Source of the DNA: Undibacterium umbellatum
GTDB taxonomy: Bacteria > Pseudomonadota > Gammaproteobacteria > Burkholderiales > Burkholderiaceae_D
Direction of reading: 5' to 3'
Length of the DNA stretch: 64,000 nt
Assembly (NCBI RefSeq): GCF_014284125.1
Contig: NZ_JACOFX010000004.1
Location: forward strand, 62,001-126,000
Shown piece after piece: positions 48,723-57,950 of this stretch (the first letter of the stretch is position 1; each line of letters begins with the position of its first letter). A model generated the notes under the pieces. The model was not told the origin of the DNA. It made no database searches and saw only the letters and a program-made list of their open reading frames with translations. Made by a program: the position numbers and the translations under genes.

Positions 48723-49169
48723 TTATTCCTGCACAATACCTCTGCTAACATACCCTTGCCGGTAATTCCGCATCGGCATAGTTACATAGACCAGCCCCTG
48801 GTCCGACACCAAAGACACTTCATCAGTCGCTTTGTTGAATTTCACCAGAAGCTGCGCATCAGCCGATTTGGGCAAAAGTATGCTCCTGGTAACCGACATC
48901 AGATTGCAATAGTCATCACCGCAAGCATAGATATAGGCATCAATGAGAGGCAGTCCGCTGCCAACCAGATGAAATACCCCAAGCAGATAAGATTTTCTGT
49001 CCAGATTGACTCTTTGCGTCACATGCGGCAACTTGTCCTGATTTTTTTCCAGCCACACCTCCAGTTTTTCTTCAGCAGAACTCATGGACGGAAAAAGAAG
49101 AAATGATTCTGCTCTCACTTGTGATGTAAGAGTCAGTAAAAATACAAAAGGCAATATTATTCTATGCAT
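48723..49169 (-). CDS. Hypothetical secreted protein
   Basis: 148 residues. A Sec signal peptide (RIILPFVFLLTLTSQVRA) is followed by a strand-rich mature region with two cysteines (YACGDDYCNLMSV) that could form a disulfide. No family recognised. The gene has an AT-rich 5' flank. Confidence 0.65.
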   Translation of the reverse strand: MHRIILPFVFLLTLTSQVRAESFLLFPSMSSAEEKLEVWLEKNQDKLPHVTQRVNLDRKSYLLGVFHLVGSGLPLIDAYIYACGDDYCNLMSVTRSILLPKSADAQLLVKFNKATDEVSLVSDQGLVYVTMPMRNYRQGYVSRGIVQE

Positions 49170-49336
49170 AAATCAATCTACAAAATCCAAGTTTATCCGT
49201 ACTAACTACTATCACTATTACTTGAGCGGAAACGTCCAAAGCACTTTCTGCATATTGCCAGGCAACTCCCATACCTCAGTAGACAACGCTTGACCTGATC
49301 GTTGGCATTCCTTGACTAACGTGCCAGCTACCACAT

Positions 49337-49480
49337 TCACCAGACCGCTCGTTCTTGAAAACAAATAGAAAAATCAGGTCCCGGTGCAACCGCATAGACT
49401 GGCCAGCCAAATTCTTTTTCCACTTTGGCTTTTAATTCCTGCATCAGCAACACCTTGCAAGGCACTGGCACATCTATCAT
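49337..49480 (-). CDS. Possible 47-residue protein or gene remnant
   Basis: A short frame from ATG 49480 to TGA 49337 reads MIDVPVPCKVLLMQELKAKV and ends WPVYAVAPGPDFSICFQERA then VW. The composition looks like real protein, and eight further sense codons precede the Met up to a stop at 49504. It may be the 3' end of a decayed gene. The remaining part of 49170-49642 shows nothing else. Confidence 0.35.
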   Translation of the reverse strand: MIDVPVPCKVLLMQELKAKVEKEFGWPVYAVAPGPDFSICFQERAVW

Positions 49481-49642
49481 GCCGAGTTTTGTCCATTCAC
49501 GTCAGCAAAACTCAGCTTGCTTGACTGTGCAATTTTCTCCATGCTCTCGCTCGCTCCTAAGACATCGCATGAATTTCTGAGCATGCCGCACGCGTAATAA
49601 TTGCTTCGTTTATCGCATTTTCATCATTGCAAAAATTCACTC

Positions 49643-49969
49643 TCACTTCCCCATCCATTTTTTCAACAAGCGTTTTTTAAGCGATGCACGTTCTTGCGGA
49701 TTGCATCCTATGCGATTGGCGATATGTTCAGCAGCTTTTTCCTGGCGCGCAAATGGGCGGTACGTGTGGCCGTCCTTGCCAAAGGCCCACACATTGCTGA
49801 CCTCTCTTTCCAGCACGGGCAGGTGCGCCGCCAGTTCTTCCGGGCTGGCGCTGCGCAAGGCCATGCGCTCGGTCGTGCGCCAGCGGGTATGCCACATCTT
49901 TTTATCCTTGCGTTCGCTACTACAGACGGCTCTTCCGCTGATAGGATTAGTGCGATGGCTACGACTCAT
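49643..49969 (-). CDS. Small basic conserved hypothetical protein
   Basis: 108 residues from MSRSHRTNPISG at 49969. Very basic and Arg/Lys-rich (SSERKDKKMWHTRWRTTERM). Its N-terminus resembles small basic proteins that start MSRSHRKTPI and whose role is unknown. It begins 28 bp after the aspS stop and is probably in the same operon. The C-terminal part has HIANRIGCNPQERASLKKRL. It might bind RNA because of its charge, but that is inference. Confidence 0.65.
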   Translation of the reverse strand: MSRSHRTNPISGRAVCSSERKDKKMWHTRWRTTERMALRSASPEELAAHLPVLEREVSNVWAFGKDGHTYRPFARQEKAAEHIANRIGCNPQERASLKKRLLKKWMGK

Positions 49970-49996
49970 GGGCTTTACTCTCAAAAAATTCCACAT

Positions 49997-51244
49997 TCAC
50001 GGCGACAAACGCCCTGGCCCTCGATGGATAAATGTCGCCTCTTTAATGCCGGGCAAGCCCAGGAACAAGGCCGTCAAACGGGCCAGACCAAGGCCAAAGC
50101 CACCGTGCGGTGGTGCTGCGAGTTTAAATGATTCCAGATAAAACTCCAGCCCCTTTCCTGTCAGCCCCTTTTCTGCCAGTTGCGCCATCAGGATATCGTA
50201 CCTGTGCTCGCGTATGGCACCCGTGGTAATTTCAACGCCACGATACAACAACTCAAAACTCCGTGTCAGGCGCTCGCCTTCGCGCATATGGTAGAAGGGT
50301 CTCTGCTTCCATGGTACGCGGGTCAGTGCCACCAGCTCATGGCCCTGCTCCTGCATCATCGCGCCCAGCTTTCGTTCTTCCTCAGCACTGAGCGACTCGT
50401 CGCCGGATACACCGAGCAAGGCCTGTGCTTCTGCAAATTCAAGCATGATGCAGGGGCCAGGAACCCTCGCTTTGGGATAGTGTAATACCAGCTCTGGCCC
50501 CATCCTGGCAATCACTTGCTGCAAGGCGGCAGTGATCATTGCACACTCAAGATCGATGATCTCGACTTCGCTTTTCACCCCTTCGAGTTCCACGTCAAAG
50601 GAGATAAACTCGGTCGCGTGGCGCGATGAAAAACTGGGTTCTGCCCTGAACACAGGCCCGACCTCATAAATCTTGCCCAGGCCCGCCATGATGGCAATTT
50701 GCTTGTATATCTGCGGTGACTGGGCCAGATAAGCGCGTTCGCCAAAGTATTTCACTTCAAATACTTCGGCCCCTGATTCAGATGGCGCACCCATCAACTT
50801 TGGCGAATGTATGCCAATAAAACCCTGATGCCTGAGATAGCTGGTCATTTCCATTTCGATTTCACTTTGCGCTATCAGCGCCAGTGCCTCTTTGCGCTCG
50901 CGGAAGCGCGCCGCCGGCCATGCCAGCCTGGCGCCAATTTCACTGTCTGCGGATATTGGCCATTGTATTGTCGGTGACAGCAGTTCTATTGACTCAGCCT
51001 GTATCTCAACGCCGCCAGGCGCCTGCGCCGATGCGACTACAGTGCCTTCGACCGCAGCATAGGCCTGATGCATCAATCCCTTCGCTTGCTCACGCGCCGT
51101 ACCAGATGCCACGACCTGCACTTTGCTCGCGCCCGACTGCAAAATGACAAACGCCATTTTGCTCTGTATGCGGGTAGTCGCCACAAAACCCTCTACTCTG
51201 ATTCTTTTTCCTGCTTGTACAGCGATTTCCTCGAATGTAAACAT
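49997..51244 (-). CDS. aspS: Aspartyl-tRNA synthetase, archaeal type, probably non-discriminating
   Basis: 415 residues, much shorter than the roughly 590-residue bacterial AspRS because the GAD insertion domain is absent. An N-terminal OB-fold anticodon domain (residues 10-95) precedes a class IIb catalytic core: motif 2 EVGPVFRAEPSFSSRHATEF and motif 3 GFGLGLARLTALFLG. This architecture is that of archaeal and AspRS2 enzymes that charge tRNA(Asn) with aspartate for later amidation by GatCAB. It has a strong ribosome-binding site (AAGGAGAAGG). An Asn-rich leader ORF and terminator lie directly upstream. Probably horizontally acquired. Confidence 0.88.
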   Translation of the reverse strand: MFTFEEIAVQAGKRIRVEGFVATTRIQSKMAFVILQSGASKVQVVASGTAREQAKGLMHQAYAAVEGTVVASAQAPGGVEIQAESIELLSPTIQWPISADSEIGARLAWPAARFRERKEALALIAQSEIEMEMTSYLRHQGFIGIHSPKLMGAPSESGAEVFEVKYFGERAYLAQSPQIYKQIAIMAGLGKIYEVGPVFRAEPSFSSRHATEFISFDVELEGVKSEVEIIDLECAMITAALQQVIARMGPELVLHYPKARVPGPCIMLEFAEAQALLGVSGDESLSAEEERKLGAMMQEQGHELVALTRVPWKQRPFYHMREGERLTRSFELLYRGVEITTGAIREHRYDILMAQLAEKGLTGKGLEFYLESFKLAAPPHGGFGLGLARLTALFLGLPGIKEATFIHRGPGRLSP

Positions 51245-51300
51245 GTCCTTCTCCTTGATTGCGGGTTGATAAAAATGCCGCCTTCGGATTCCGGAAATGA

Positions 51301-51327
51301 AAAAGCCCGGAATCTCCGGGCCTTTTT
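51301..51327 (-). terminator. Intrinsic terminator in the aspS leader (attenuator)
   Basis: On the minus strand a hairpin with arms GGCCCGGAG-like (51314-51322) and CCGGGC (51305-51310) is followed by TTTTT, about 55 bases before the aspS start. It is placed between a short leader ORF and the structural gene, as in transcription attenuation. A competing pairing with CTCGGGC at 51385-51391 is possible. Confidence 0.75.
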
Positions 51328-51342
51328 GAATCGTGGTATTCG

Positions 51343-51513
51343 CTATTTAATCTGATAATGCGCAGATACAGCGAAACGACTCCAGCCCGAGTTCGAGTTG
51401 GAATCATTATTATTAATGCGAGCAAGCAGCAAACCACTGTTCGCGCAGGCAAAGCTACGCAGGGAGCGCGGCTCCGGCGTACTTGCAATGCGTGGATACA
51501 AAACAGTTTGCAT
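51343..51513 (-). CDS. Putative Asn-rich leader peptide of aspS
   Basis: A 56-codon frame from ATG 51513 (upstream AAGAG) to TAG 51343. It contains ARINNNDSNSNSGW: three consecutive Asn codons at 51406-51414 and two more at 51397-51399 and 51391-51393. The terminator follows 16 bp after its stop. This is the classic layout of a ribosome-mediated attenuator sensing charged tRNA(Asn), which suits a synthetase that supplies Asp-tRNA(Asn). No similar leader is known to me for aspS, so this is an inference from layout. Confidence 0.6.
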   Translation of the reverse strand: MQTVLYPRIASTPEPRSLRSFACANSGLLLARINNNDSNSNSGWSRFAVSAHYQIK

Positions 51514-51670
51514 GGTTACTCTTAAAAGAATTATTGGGTGTCTGCATGAGACAGTGCAACAAGGCTATATCAAGATGATCCAGGCTGTCAATAGCCCTCG
51601 CTGATTTACTGCTCTGCAAACCCGGACACGCCTTCCAGAAAGCAGGTGCGTTGTAACACACCCTAATTAC

Positions 51671-52843
51671 CTATTGCCCCGCCACAATCTCCAGCACCGC
51701 CGCAATTCGCCCTGCCAGTGGTAACACGCCGGGTTCATAATTCGACAGCACAACCACGGTATAGCCTGCATCGCGATACATTTCGAGTTTGCTGTAGATG
51801 CCAGGGAACTGCCCGCTGTGGCCCACGACTTGACCCAGCTTGCCCGAGCTTAGCTCGAAGCCGTATCCATAGCTGCCCTTGTCTGCACGGCCGCCGGTAT
51901 GGTCTTGCCAGAATAACTGGCGTGTTACTGGCTTGAGCAATTTATCTGCCCGCAACGCATTGGCAAAACGCTGCAAATCATGCACAGTAGAATATGCTGC
52001 GCCATAAGGTCCGCCGCGCACAGGTATCAGCAATGTGTTTTCCTTTATGGTCTTCGATGCTGGCAAGCTGAGGTAGCCAGTCGCGAGGTTCTCTGTCCCC
52101 TCGTCCCTGACATAGGTGTCGGTACTGAGCATGCCTGCCGCATGGAAAACATGCTGGCGCACATAGTCGTCATAATATTTTCCAGAAACTTTTTCGATAA
52201 TGACACCCAGTAAAAGCATACCTATATTACTGTACAAATAATTGCTGCCGGGCGTAAACTCTGGCCTTGCGTCGCGCGTAAATGCTTTATAGCCATCCAG
52301 GTTTTGCAGCGAAACCAGCTGCCTGTACGGGCTGTTAAAAAACTTGTCATTAAAAATATCGCCCAGGCCAGATGTGTGCGACAGCAACTGGCCTATGGTG
52401 ATTTTCTTCGCCACTTCAGGTGACAGCCAGCTGGCATCCACATATTTGCTGATCGGGTCGGCATACGACAAACGCCCCGCCTCTGCCAGCTGGCCTATGC
52501 CAACTGCAGTAAACATCTTGCCGACCGAGGCCACATTAAACCTGGTACTTAACGTGTTCGCCACACGATAACGCTTGCTGGCCTCTCCACATGCCGCCTC
52601 GCTGATGATGCTGTCGCCTTTTGCGACCAGGTAGGCACCAGAAAATTCATCCTTGCTGCAAACCGTACGGAACAATGTTTGCAGCTTGTCTCTGAGTGCT
52701 GCTTCCATAGCGGGCGACAGGGCCGTGTTTTTTTCTGGAATTGCAGACGCAGTGGTTTGCCCGGCAACCTGGGACGACAACAGCAAACTCAATATGGCAG
52801 GCAGTACATGGTAAGGACGCATTCGTTTCCTTTTCGGGTGCAT
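51671..52843 (-). CDS. Serine hydrolase, class C beta-lactamase / DD-peptidase fold
   Basis: 390 residues. A signal peptide (LPAILSLLLSSQVAG) is followed by a beta-lactamase-fold domain with Ser106-Val-Gly-Lys109 (SxxK), Tyr204-Ser-Asn206 (YxN) and His342-Ser-Gly344 (third motif, HxG). The composition matches EstB/AmpC-related serine hydrolases rather than a true beta-lactamase. M8 is an alternative start. Exported; may act on peptidoglycan peptides or esters. Confidence 0.88.
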   Translation of the reverse strand: MHPKRKRMRPYHVLPAILSLLLSSQVAGQTTASAIPEKNTALSPAMEAALRDKLQTLFRTVCSKDEFSGAYLVAKGDSIISEAACGEASKRYRVANTLSTRFNVASVGKMFTAVGIGQLAEAGRLSYADPISKYVDASWLSPEVAKKITIGQLLSHTSGLGDIFNDKFFNSPYRQLVSLQNLDGYKAFTRDARPEFTPGSNYLYSNIGMLLLGVIIEKVSGKYYDDYVRQHVFHAAGMLSTDTYVRDEGTENLATGYLSLPASKTIKENTLLIPVRGGPYGAAYSTVHDLQRFANALRADKLLKPVTRQLFWQDHTGGRADKGSYGYGFELSSGKLGQVVGHSGQFPGIYSKLEMYRDAGYTVVVLSNYEPGVLPLAGRIAAVLEIVAGQ

Positions 52844-53065
52844 GGATGAGAAGCGGAAAAAATTTTGTTGACCGCTTTTGTTGACCGCAGTTCATGACGT
52901 TGTATATTTTATATGAGTATGCAATTAAAATGAACAGCACCACTCATCTTTATGAGTCACACATGACACTGCAGGGCTTATGTATTTGCCGCTTCATTCA
53001 TCTCGTAGATACTGTCTTGTGCGGAAAAAATAGGCGTCCTGGATTCAATGCATACCAACCAGCTC

Positions 53066-53314
53066 GTAGGTACGATTAGCGCAACGTAATCGTACGCATG
53101 CAATTGCACAATCTTGTGCGTTACCTGGAAATTTCTGGATACAAATTCAATACGGAAATTTGCAATGTCTTTCCGCTCTTTGAATCTTGAAACATCCATT
53201 TTGAACGAGGAACTGCATTACTGTTAAGGAGAAATCTACATCACTACCTGCGTGTCAAATCGATCGTATCGAAGTGATTCATGCGTACGATTACGCTGCG
53301 CTAATCGTACCTAC
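53066..53314. repeat. REPIN-like element 4
   Basis: 249 bp with inverted REP units (left GTAGGTACGATTAGCGCAAC; right inverted copy ending CCTAC at 53314). The ends are the same family as those at 19-21 kb but the interior differs. A single degenerate REP unit lies at 53900-53937. Confidence 0.75.
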
Positions 53315-53329
53315 GCGAGCTAGCCGATA

Positions 53330-53803
53330 TCACTTTTCAGCATGCGACATTTGAATCAACTCGACATCAACTTCATTGAGCAGACCTTCTAGTTTCCTCG
53401 GTACAGGGCTATCTACAAAAACCTCTGCAATTTGAAATGGATCTAGCATGGGGGTCATGTTATTCAGGCTGGCAAACTTGCCAACGACATATCTTGCGAA
53501 ATATCGAGAATTTTCTATGTCGTTGACGTACCAACATCCACTGTATTTTTGCACGAAATACTCGCCGATAAATTGGCCAACTCTTAACATAAGCCATGTC
53601 CTGTCGTCATGGTCTGCAATCGCCATGTTTTGTAATGCGCTATCCAGATAACTTGCAAACATTTCGGCATTTTTTAAAACTTCATGTGCCGGCTGAATTC
53701 CCATTACACCAACAAACTCTACAAGTGTTGGAATAAGTCCTTCATAAAATTCATTCAAGCCGTCTTTTCGTTTTTCTAATAATTCACTGTCTTCTGGTTT
53801 CAT
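53330..53803 (-). CDS. Hypothetical protein
   Basis: 157 residues, soluble, mostly helical (DGLNEFYEGLIPTLVEFVGV, TWLMLRVGQFIGEYFVQKYS). AT-richer than average. Its stop is 16 bp from the REPIN-like element. No family recognised; an immunity-type or accessory role cannot be excluded. Confidence 0.6.
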   Translation of the reverse strand: MKPEDSELLEKRKDGLNEFYEGLIPTLVEFVGVMGIQPAHEVLKNAEMFASYLDSALQNMAIADHDDRTWLMLRVGQFIGEYFVQKYSGCWYVNDIENSRYFARYVVGKFASLNNMTPMLDPFQIAEVFVDSPVPRKLEGLLNEVDVELIQMSHAEK

Positions 53804-54701
53804 TGGTAGTTCGTTCCAAAATATAGGTTTCGATAGAGAATGGTATCTAGTGATGTTCGCATCTACGCATTATCGCACCCCAAGTCCCGAAGAGCGCTCG
53901 TAGATATGATTACCATCGCGCAATCATGCGCATGCAAGCGCCCGCAAACCCTTTGCCTATTCCCGAGATCAAACCACTGCCCACATCAAATTGCGGCAAA
54001 CAATTTAGGGTATTAATTCTAAACACCACATTTTCACCCCAACGTGATTCACCCTTAACGCCATCTGTAAAAAACCTGTATCACAACAAGCTTTTTTTGT
54101 GCTGAAACTGCTTAAAAAATGCACAAATCGGCACAGAGAATTGTCCTTGTTTTGTATTTTCAGGCACATATTGTTGCAATTTCACAACCGATTTATCAGC
54201 CTCCATTCATGCATTTTCAGTAATGAAACTATCTACTTTCCTCTGTGAAAATAAGTTTTCAAAAATATCAAGGGTGTTGGCAGAAATTATTTGTATATAC
54301 ATAAACACTTATTGCTTTTGACATATTGTTAAAGAATGTTAATAATCATTTTCGTTGAAAAACGGCAAACTGGTATTAGTTTTCATTTTTGCCGTCTCAA
54401 AATTTAGCAGTACAAATATCCTTGCATGGCGTGTGTCTATTGCAAGTGGTCTTACTATTGCCTGAAAGAATTGCAGTGTGAGCAATCTGATCAATTGCTT
54501 GCATGGCAATGCGGAATGAAGGGTGGGCCTCGCGCAGCTTGCCTGGAAATCCTTGGATGTAGGGTGAAGACGGTGCGGATACACCGTTTTTGTCTGTGCA
54601 TCCATCCCTGCTTTGGGAAGAGCAGGGATGAGCATCTCACTGTACCGGCCGCCAACACGAACCGGACACTACTTCGCATCAAAAAAACAAGGAGAGAAGT
54701 A
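53804..54701. other. Long leader/intergenic region upstream of the protease
   Basis: About 900 bp without a supported gene. A degenerate REP unit lies at 53900-53937. Further down, a hairpin with T-run (ACGGTG-loop-CACCGT-TTTT, 54570-54591) and a strong stem (CATCCCTGCT/AGCAGGGATG, 54603-54630) lie shortly before the protease start. The long leader with two hairpins may regulate protease expression. The frame is open upstream of 54702 as far as 54426 but shows no coding character. Confidence 0.5.
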
Positions 54702-56993
54702 ATGCGTATCAGTTGTCATTTAAAAATAGTAACTGGTGTTTCCATGGCTTTGGCCATGATGTTTAACACCGCCCAGGCTGCCGAAGCATGGGCACCGACT
54801 GCCACCAAGGCGACGGTGGTACCACCCGCACTGACTGCCAAGTCTGCCCCTGCCGCGCTGATGCAGGCCGGTGCGCCGACGCGGGTGGTGGTTGCACTCA
54901 AGCTGCGTAACAAGGCTGAGCTTGATACCCTGACCACGGGTATCCTCAACGGTAAAAACACCAGGTCGATTTCCAGTGCCGAGTTCATGTCGCGTTATGC
55001 ACCAACGACAGCGCAAGTGCAGGCCGTGGTCAATCATTTGAAGAGCAGTGGTTTCGTCAACATCTCGGTGTCGGATAACCGCATGCTGGTGACGGCAGAC
55101 GGTGCGGCAGCCACGGTGAAAACGGCTTTCAATGCAGATCTGAAAACCTACTCGGTGCAGGGTCGTTCTGTGCATGTCAACACGACAGATGCACAGGTGC
55201 CGCAGTCACTGGCAGACACGGTGCTGGCAGTGCATGGCTTGCAAAACCTGCATACCTACCGCACCAACCTGGTCAGGCCACATGCCAATACCCTGGCTGT
55301 CGGTGGGCATAATCCTACCGAGTTTTCTGCCATCTACAATGCCAGCAGCTTGCCCAGTGCGGTGAATGCCACCATAGGCATCATCACGCAAGGGAGCATG
55401 ACGCAAACCATCAAGGACTTGAACACCTTCACCAACAAGGCTGGTTACCCAACGGTGAATGTGGAAACAGTGACGATAGGTGCGCCCAGCTCTGATACCT
55501 CCGGTGTCGGTGAATGGAATATGGACACGCAAGATGCGCTGGCAACGGCGGGCGGCACCATCAAAAAAATGGTGTTGTACACGGCCACCACGCTGAACCT
55601 GACGGACATCACGGCGGCCTATAACCGTGCTGTCAGCGACAACGTGGCCAAGGTCATCAATGTCTCTTTGGGCATGTGTGAAAACGATGCGTTCAATGCG
55701 GGTATCACCGCCAGCAATGACCAGATTTTCCAGACTGCGGTAGCACAGGGCCAGACTTTTGCAGTCTCGTCCGGTGATTCCGGTGCTTATGAATGCGGTG
55801 GCCCTGGTACATCGCAAAGTTATCCGTCGGCTTCACCTTATGTGATTTCGGTGGGCGGTACTTTGCTCAACACTTCAGGCACGACCAGGATTTCTGAAAC
55901 GGTGTGGGCTTGTACCACGGCCGCCAGTTGCCAGGCCGATGCAAACGGTGGCGCAGGCGGTGGGCCATCCCTGACGGAATCAGCACCCAGCTGGCAAATC
56001 AGTTCCGGCGTTTTGGGTTCTTCTACCAAGCGAGGCACGCCAGATATTTCATTCAATGCAGACCCTGCCAGTGGTGCACTGGTGATTGTCAATGGTGGTA
56101 TCCAGCAAATTGGTGGCACCAGCCTGGCAGCACCTATCTTCACCGGCTTTTGGGCGCGTGTGCAGTCGATGAACAATAACAGCCTGCCCTTCCCTGCTGC
56201 GGCGATTTATCAAAAAGCCGCCAGCACACCGGGCATGTTCTACGACATCACTTCTGGCAGCAATGGCGGATACAGCGCCACGGCAGGCTGGGATTATGCC
56301 AGCGGCTATGGCAGCCTGAACATGGCTAACTTTGCCGCGGCCATGGGCTCGACGCCACCACCACCCAATGTCCTGGTCAAGGATGTGCCAACCACTGGCA
56401 TCAACCTGGCAACCGGTGCCAACCGGGTGTACACCTTTGCCGTGCCAGCCGGTGCCAGCAACCTGACGTTCAAGACCACGGGCGGCTCAGGCGATGCTGA
56501 TCTGTATGTACAAGTGGGGGCAGCACCAAGCACCACGACCTACCTGCAAAAATCAGATGGCTCGACCAGCACAGAAACCATCACCATCGCCGCACCAACA
56601 GCAGGCACTTACTACGTCTTGCTGAATGGTTACACCGCGTCGAATGGCATCAGCCTGGTAGCCAGCTATCAGGCAGGCATACCCGGCAATGTGTTGAACA
56701 ATGGCGTACCGGTGACAGGTATCAACCTGGCTTCTGGTGCTTCATCGGTCTACACTTTTGTGGTGCCTGCGGGCCGCCCATCAGTGACATTCAAAACCAG
56801 CGGCGGCTCTGGCGATGCTGATTTGTATGTCAAACTGGGTTCTGCACCGACCACAACGTCTTACCTGCAAAAATCCAATGGTGCCAGCAACAATGAAAGC
56901 ATCACCATCAATACACCTGCCGCCGGGACTTATTATGTCCTGGTCAAAGCGTATAGCACCATCAGCGGTGTGACTTTGCTGGCGACGAATTGA
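54702..56993 (+). CDS. Sedolisin-type S53 protease with two PPC domains
   Basis: 763 residues from ATG 54702, preceded by AAGGAGAGAAG. A signal peptide (LKIVTGVSMALAMMFNTAQA) leads into an S53 activation prodomain (residues 50-210). Catalytic residues: Glu271 and Asp275 (GEWNMDTQDAL), Asp359 (SSGDSGAYE, oxyanion) and Ser474 (GGTSLAAPIFTG). Two C-terminal prepeptidase domains (residues about 560-655 and 665-760) share the PPC pattern VFTF.VPAG...TFKT.GGSGDADLYV. Sedolisins are secreted, acid-active serine carboxyl endopeptidases. The tandem PPC domains probably aid secretion or are removed during maturation. A terminator follows. Confidence 0.93.
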   Translation: MRISCHLKIVTGVSMALAMMFNTAQAAEAWAPTATKATVVPPALTAKSAPAALMQAGAPTRVVVALKLRNKAELDTLTTGILNGKNTRSISSAEFMSRYAPTTAQVQAVVNHLKSSGFVNISVSDNRMLVTADGAAATVKTAFNADLKTYSVQGRSVHVNTTDAQVPQSLADTVLAVHGLQNLHTYRTNLVRPHANTLAVGGHNPTEFSAIYNASSLPSAVNATIGIITQGSMTQTIKDLNTFTNKAGYPTVNVETVTIGAPSSDTSGVGEWNMDTQDALATAGGTIKKMVLYTATTLNLTDITAAYNRAVSDNVAKVINVSLGMCENDAFNAGITASNDQIFQTAVAQGQTFAVSSGDSGAYECGGPGTSQSYPSASPYVISVGGTLLNTSGTTRISETVWACTTAASCQADANGGAGGGPSLTESAPSWQISSGVLGSSTKRGTPDISFNADPASGALVIVNGGIQQIGGTSLAAPIFTGFWARVQSMNNNSLPFPAAAIYQKAASTPGMFYDITSGSNGGYSATAGWDYASGYGSLNMANFAAAMGSTPPPPNVLVKDVPTTGINLATGANRVYTFAVPAGASNLTFKTTGGSGDADLYVQVGAAPSTTTYLQKSDGSTSTETITIAAPTAGTYYVLLNGYTASNGISLVASYQAGIPGNVLNNGVPVTGINLASGASSVYTFVVPAGRPSVTFKTSGGSGDADLYVKLGSAPTTTSYLQKSNGASNNESITINTPAAGTYYVLVKAYSTISGVTLLATN

Positions 56994-57036
56994 ACGATGC
57001 CCTGAGCAAGTAGTAATGCAGTATGCAAGATGAAGT

Positions 57037-57070
57037 AAGGCCCCGGGATTTTTCCGGGGCCTTATTTTTT
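57037..57070 (+). terminator. Rho-independent terminator of the protease gene
   Basis: Perfect stem AAGGCCCCGG / CCGGGGCCTT with a 7-base loop followed by ATTTTTT, 43 bp after the protease stop. Confidence 0.9.
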
Positions 57071-57152
57071 CGCTTGCCGGATTGAGTTTTTCTCCTCACA
57101 TCAATGATGTTTATAATGAGGCTCTTATGCAGCTTGAAGAACCGGAACATGA

Positions 57153-57872
57153 ATGTGGAATTATTCACTGGATGAAAAAACCGAGCGCGGCGGTGGCTAT
57201 GGCCAGTCAGAAGTGGAATTGCGCTATGCACTGAGAGTCAAACACAATTTGGTGATGTTGAAAGTGGCGACCTATGAAGAGTCACTCTGGAGTGTACTGG
57301 TATCCATGCTATTTTGGTCGCCGTTAATATGGTTCCTGTTTTTTCTACCAGTTTGTTTCTTACTGCTCTGGGTCGCCAGCAGTTTTATCGACCTTCCACA
57401 GTATATGCATGGTGTCTATGCGCTGCCACTCGCCTATGCCAGCGGCTTGTATTTATCGCTGCGTAAGCAATCCCCCCTGCGCGACTACAGGACCAGAAAG
57501 CAATATGTAGGGACGAAAACGCTACTGCTGGACTTCAAACAACAATTGCTGATCGCTGAAGAAGTGTTTCGTTTTGCACCAGAAAAAAATTGCGTGCAGA
57601 CCGTCGCCTTCAACAAAATCCATGTCAGTATCGAATGGAATAAAGGCGTGGAAGACTCTGACTATCCAGGTTTTTATACGGACTACGTCGGCATTTATTT
57701 GCGACTGAAATCTGGCGGCCTCAAGGGCATGGCATGGGCAAACAGAAAGCTGGGAGAACCAGTCTTTCGCCGGGAATACGATAGCGGCAGTACCGACCAG
57801 GCAGTAAAAACCCAGGCAGAACTGGATGAGATGATCGCTCTATTAAAGACGCAAAATCTGCATCAAAAATAA
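57153..57872 (+). CDS. Hypothetical membrane protein
   Basis: 239 residues. Two hydrophobic segments near residues 48-74 (SPLIWFLFFLPVCFLLLWVA) and 85-103 divide a short N-terminal part from a soluble C-terminal domain of about 130 residues with strand pattern (TKTLLLDFKQQLLIAEEVFR, YPGFYTDYVGIYLRLKSGGL). The domain layout is like many signalling or adaptor membrane proteins of unknown role. No family recognised. Confidence 0.65.
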   Translation: MWNYSLDEKTERGGGYGQSEVELRYALRVKHNLVMLKVATYEESLWSVLVSMLFWSPLIWFLFFLPVCFLLLWVASSFIDLPQYMHGVYALPLAYASGLYLSLRKQSPLRDYRTRKQYVGTKTLLLDFKQQLLIAEEVFRFAPEKNCVQTVAFNKIHVSIEWNKGVEDSDYPGFYTDYVGIYLRLKSGGLKGMAWANRKLGEPVFRREYDSGSTDQAVKTQAELDEMIALLKTQNLHQK

Positions 57873-57950
57873 CAACTGGAGTCAATCAATCATATGCTTG
57901 CCAGCCAGCACCGCTGTCTTGCGGGAAAAGGAGCGACCGACTCCCGACAT

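Noticed and set aside
54426-54701. N-terminal extension of the sedolisin frame by 92 codons
   Set aside because: The start at 54702 has an excellent ribosome-binding site and a signal peptide. The extension is Cys-rich nonsense and overlaps hairpins.
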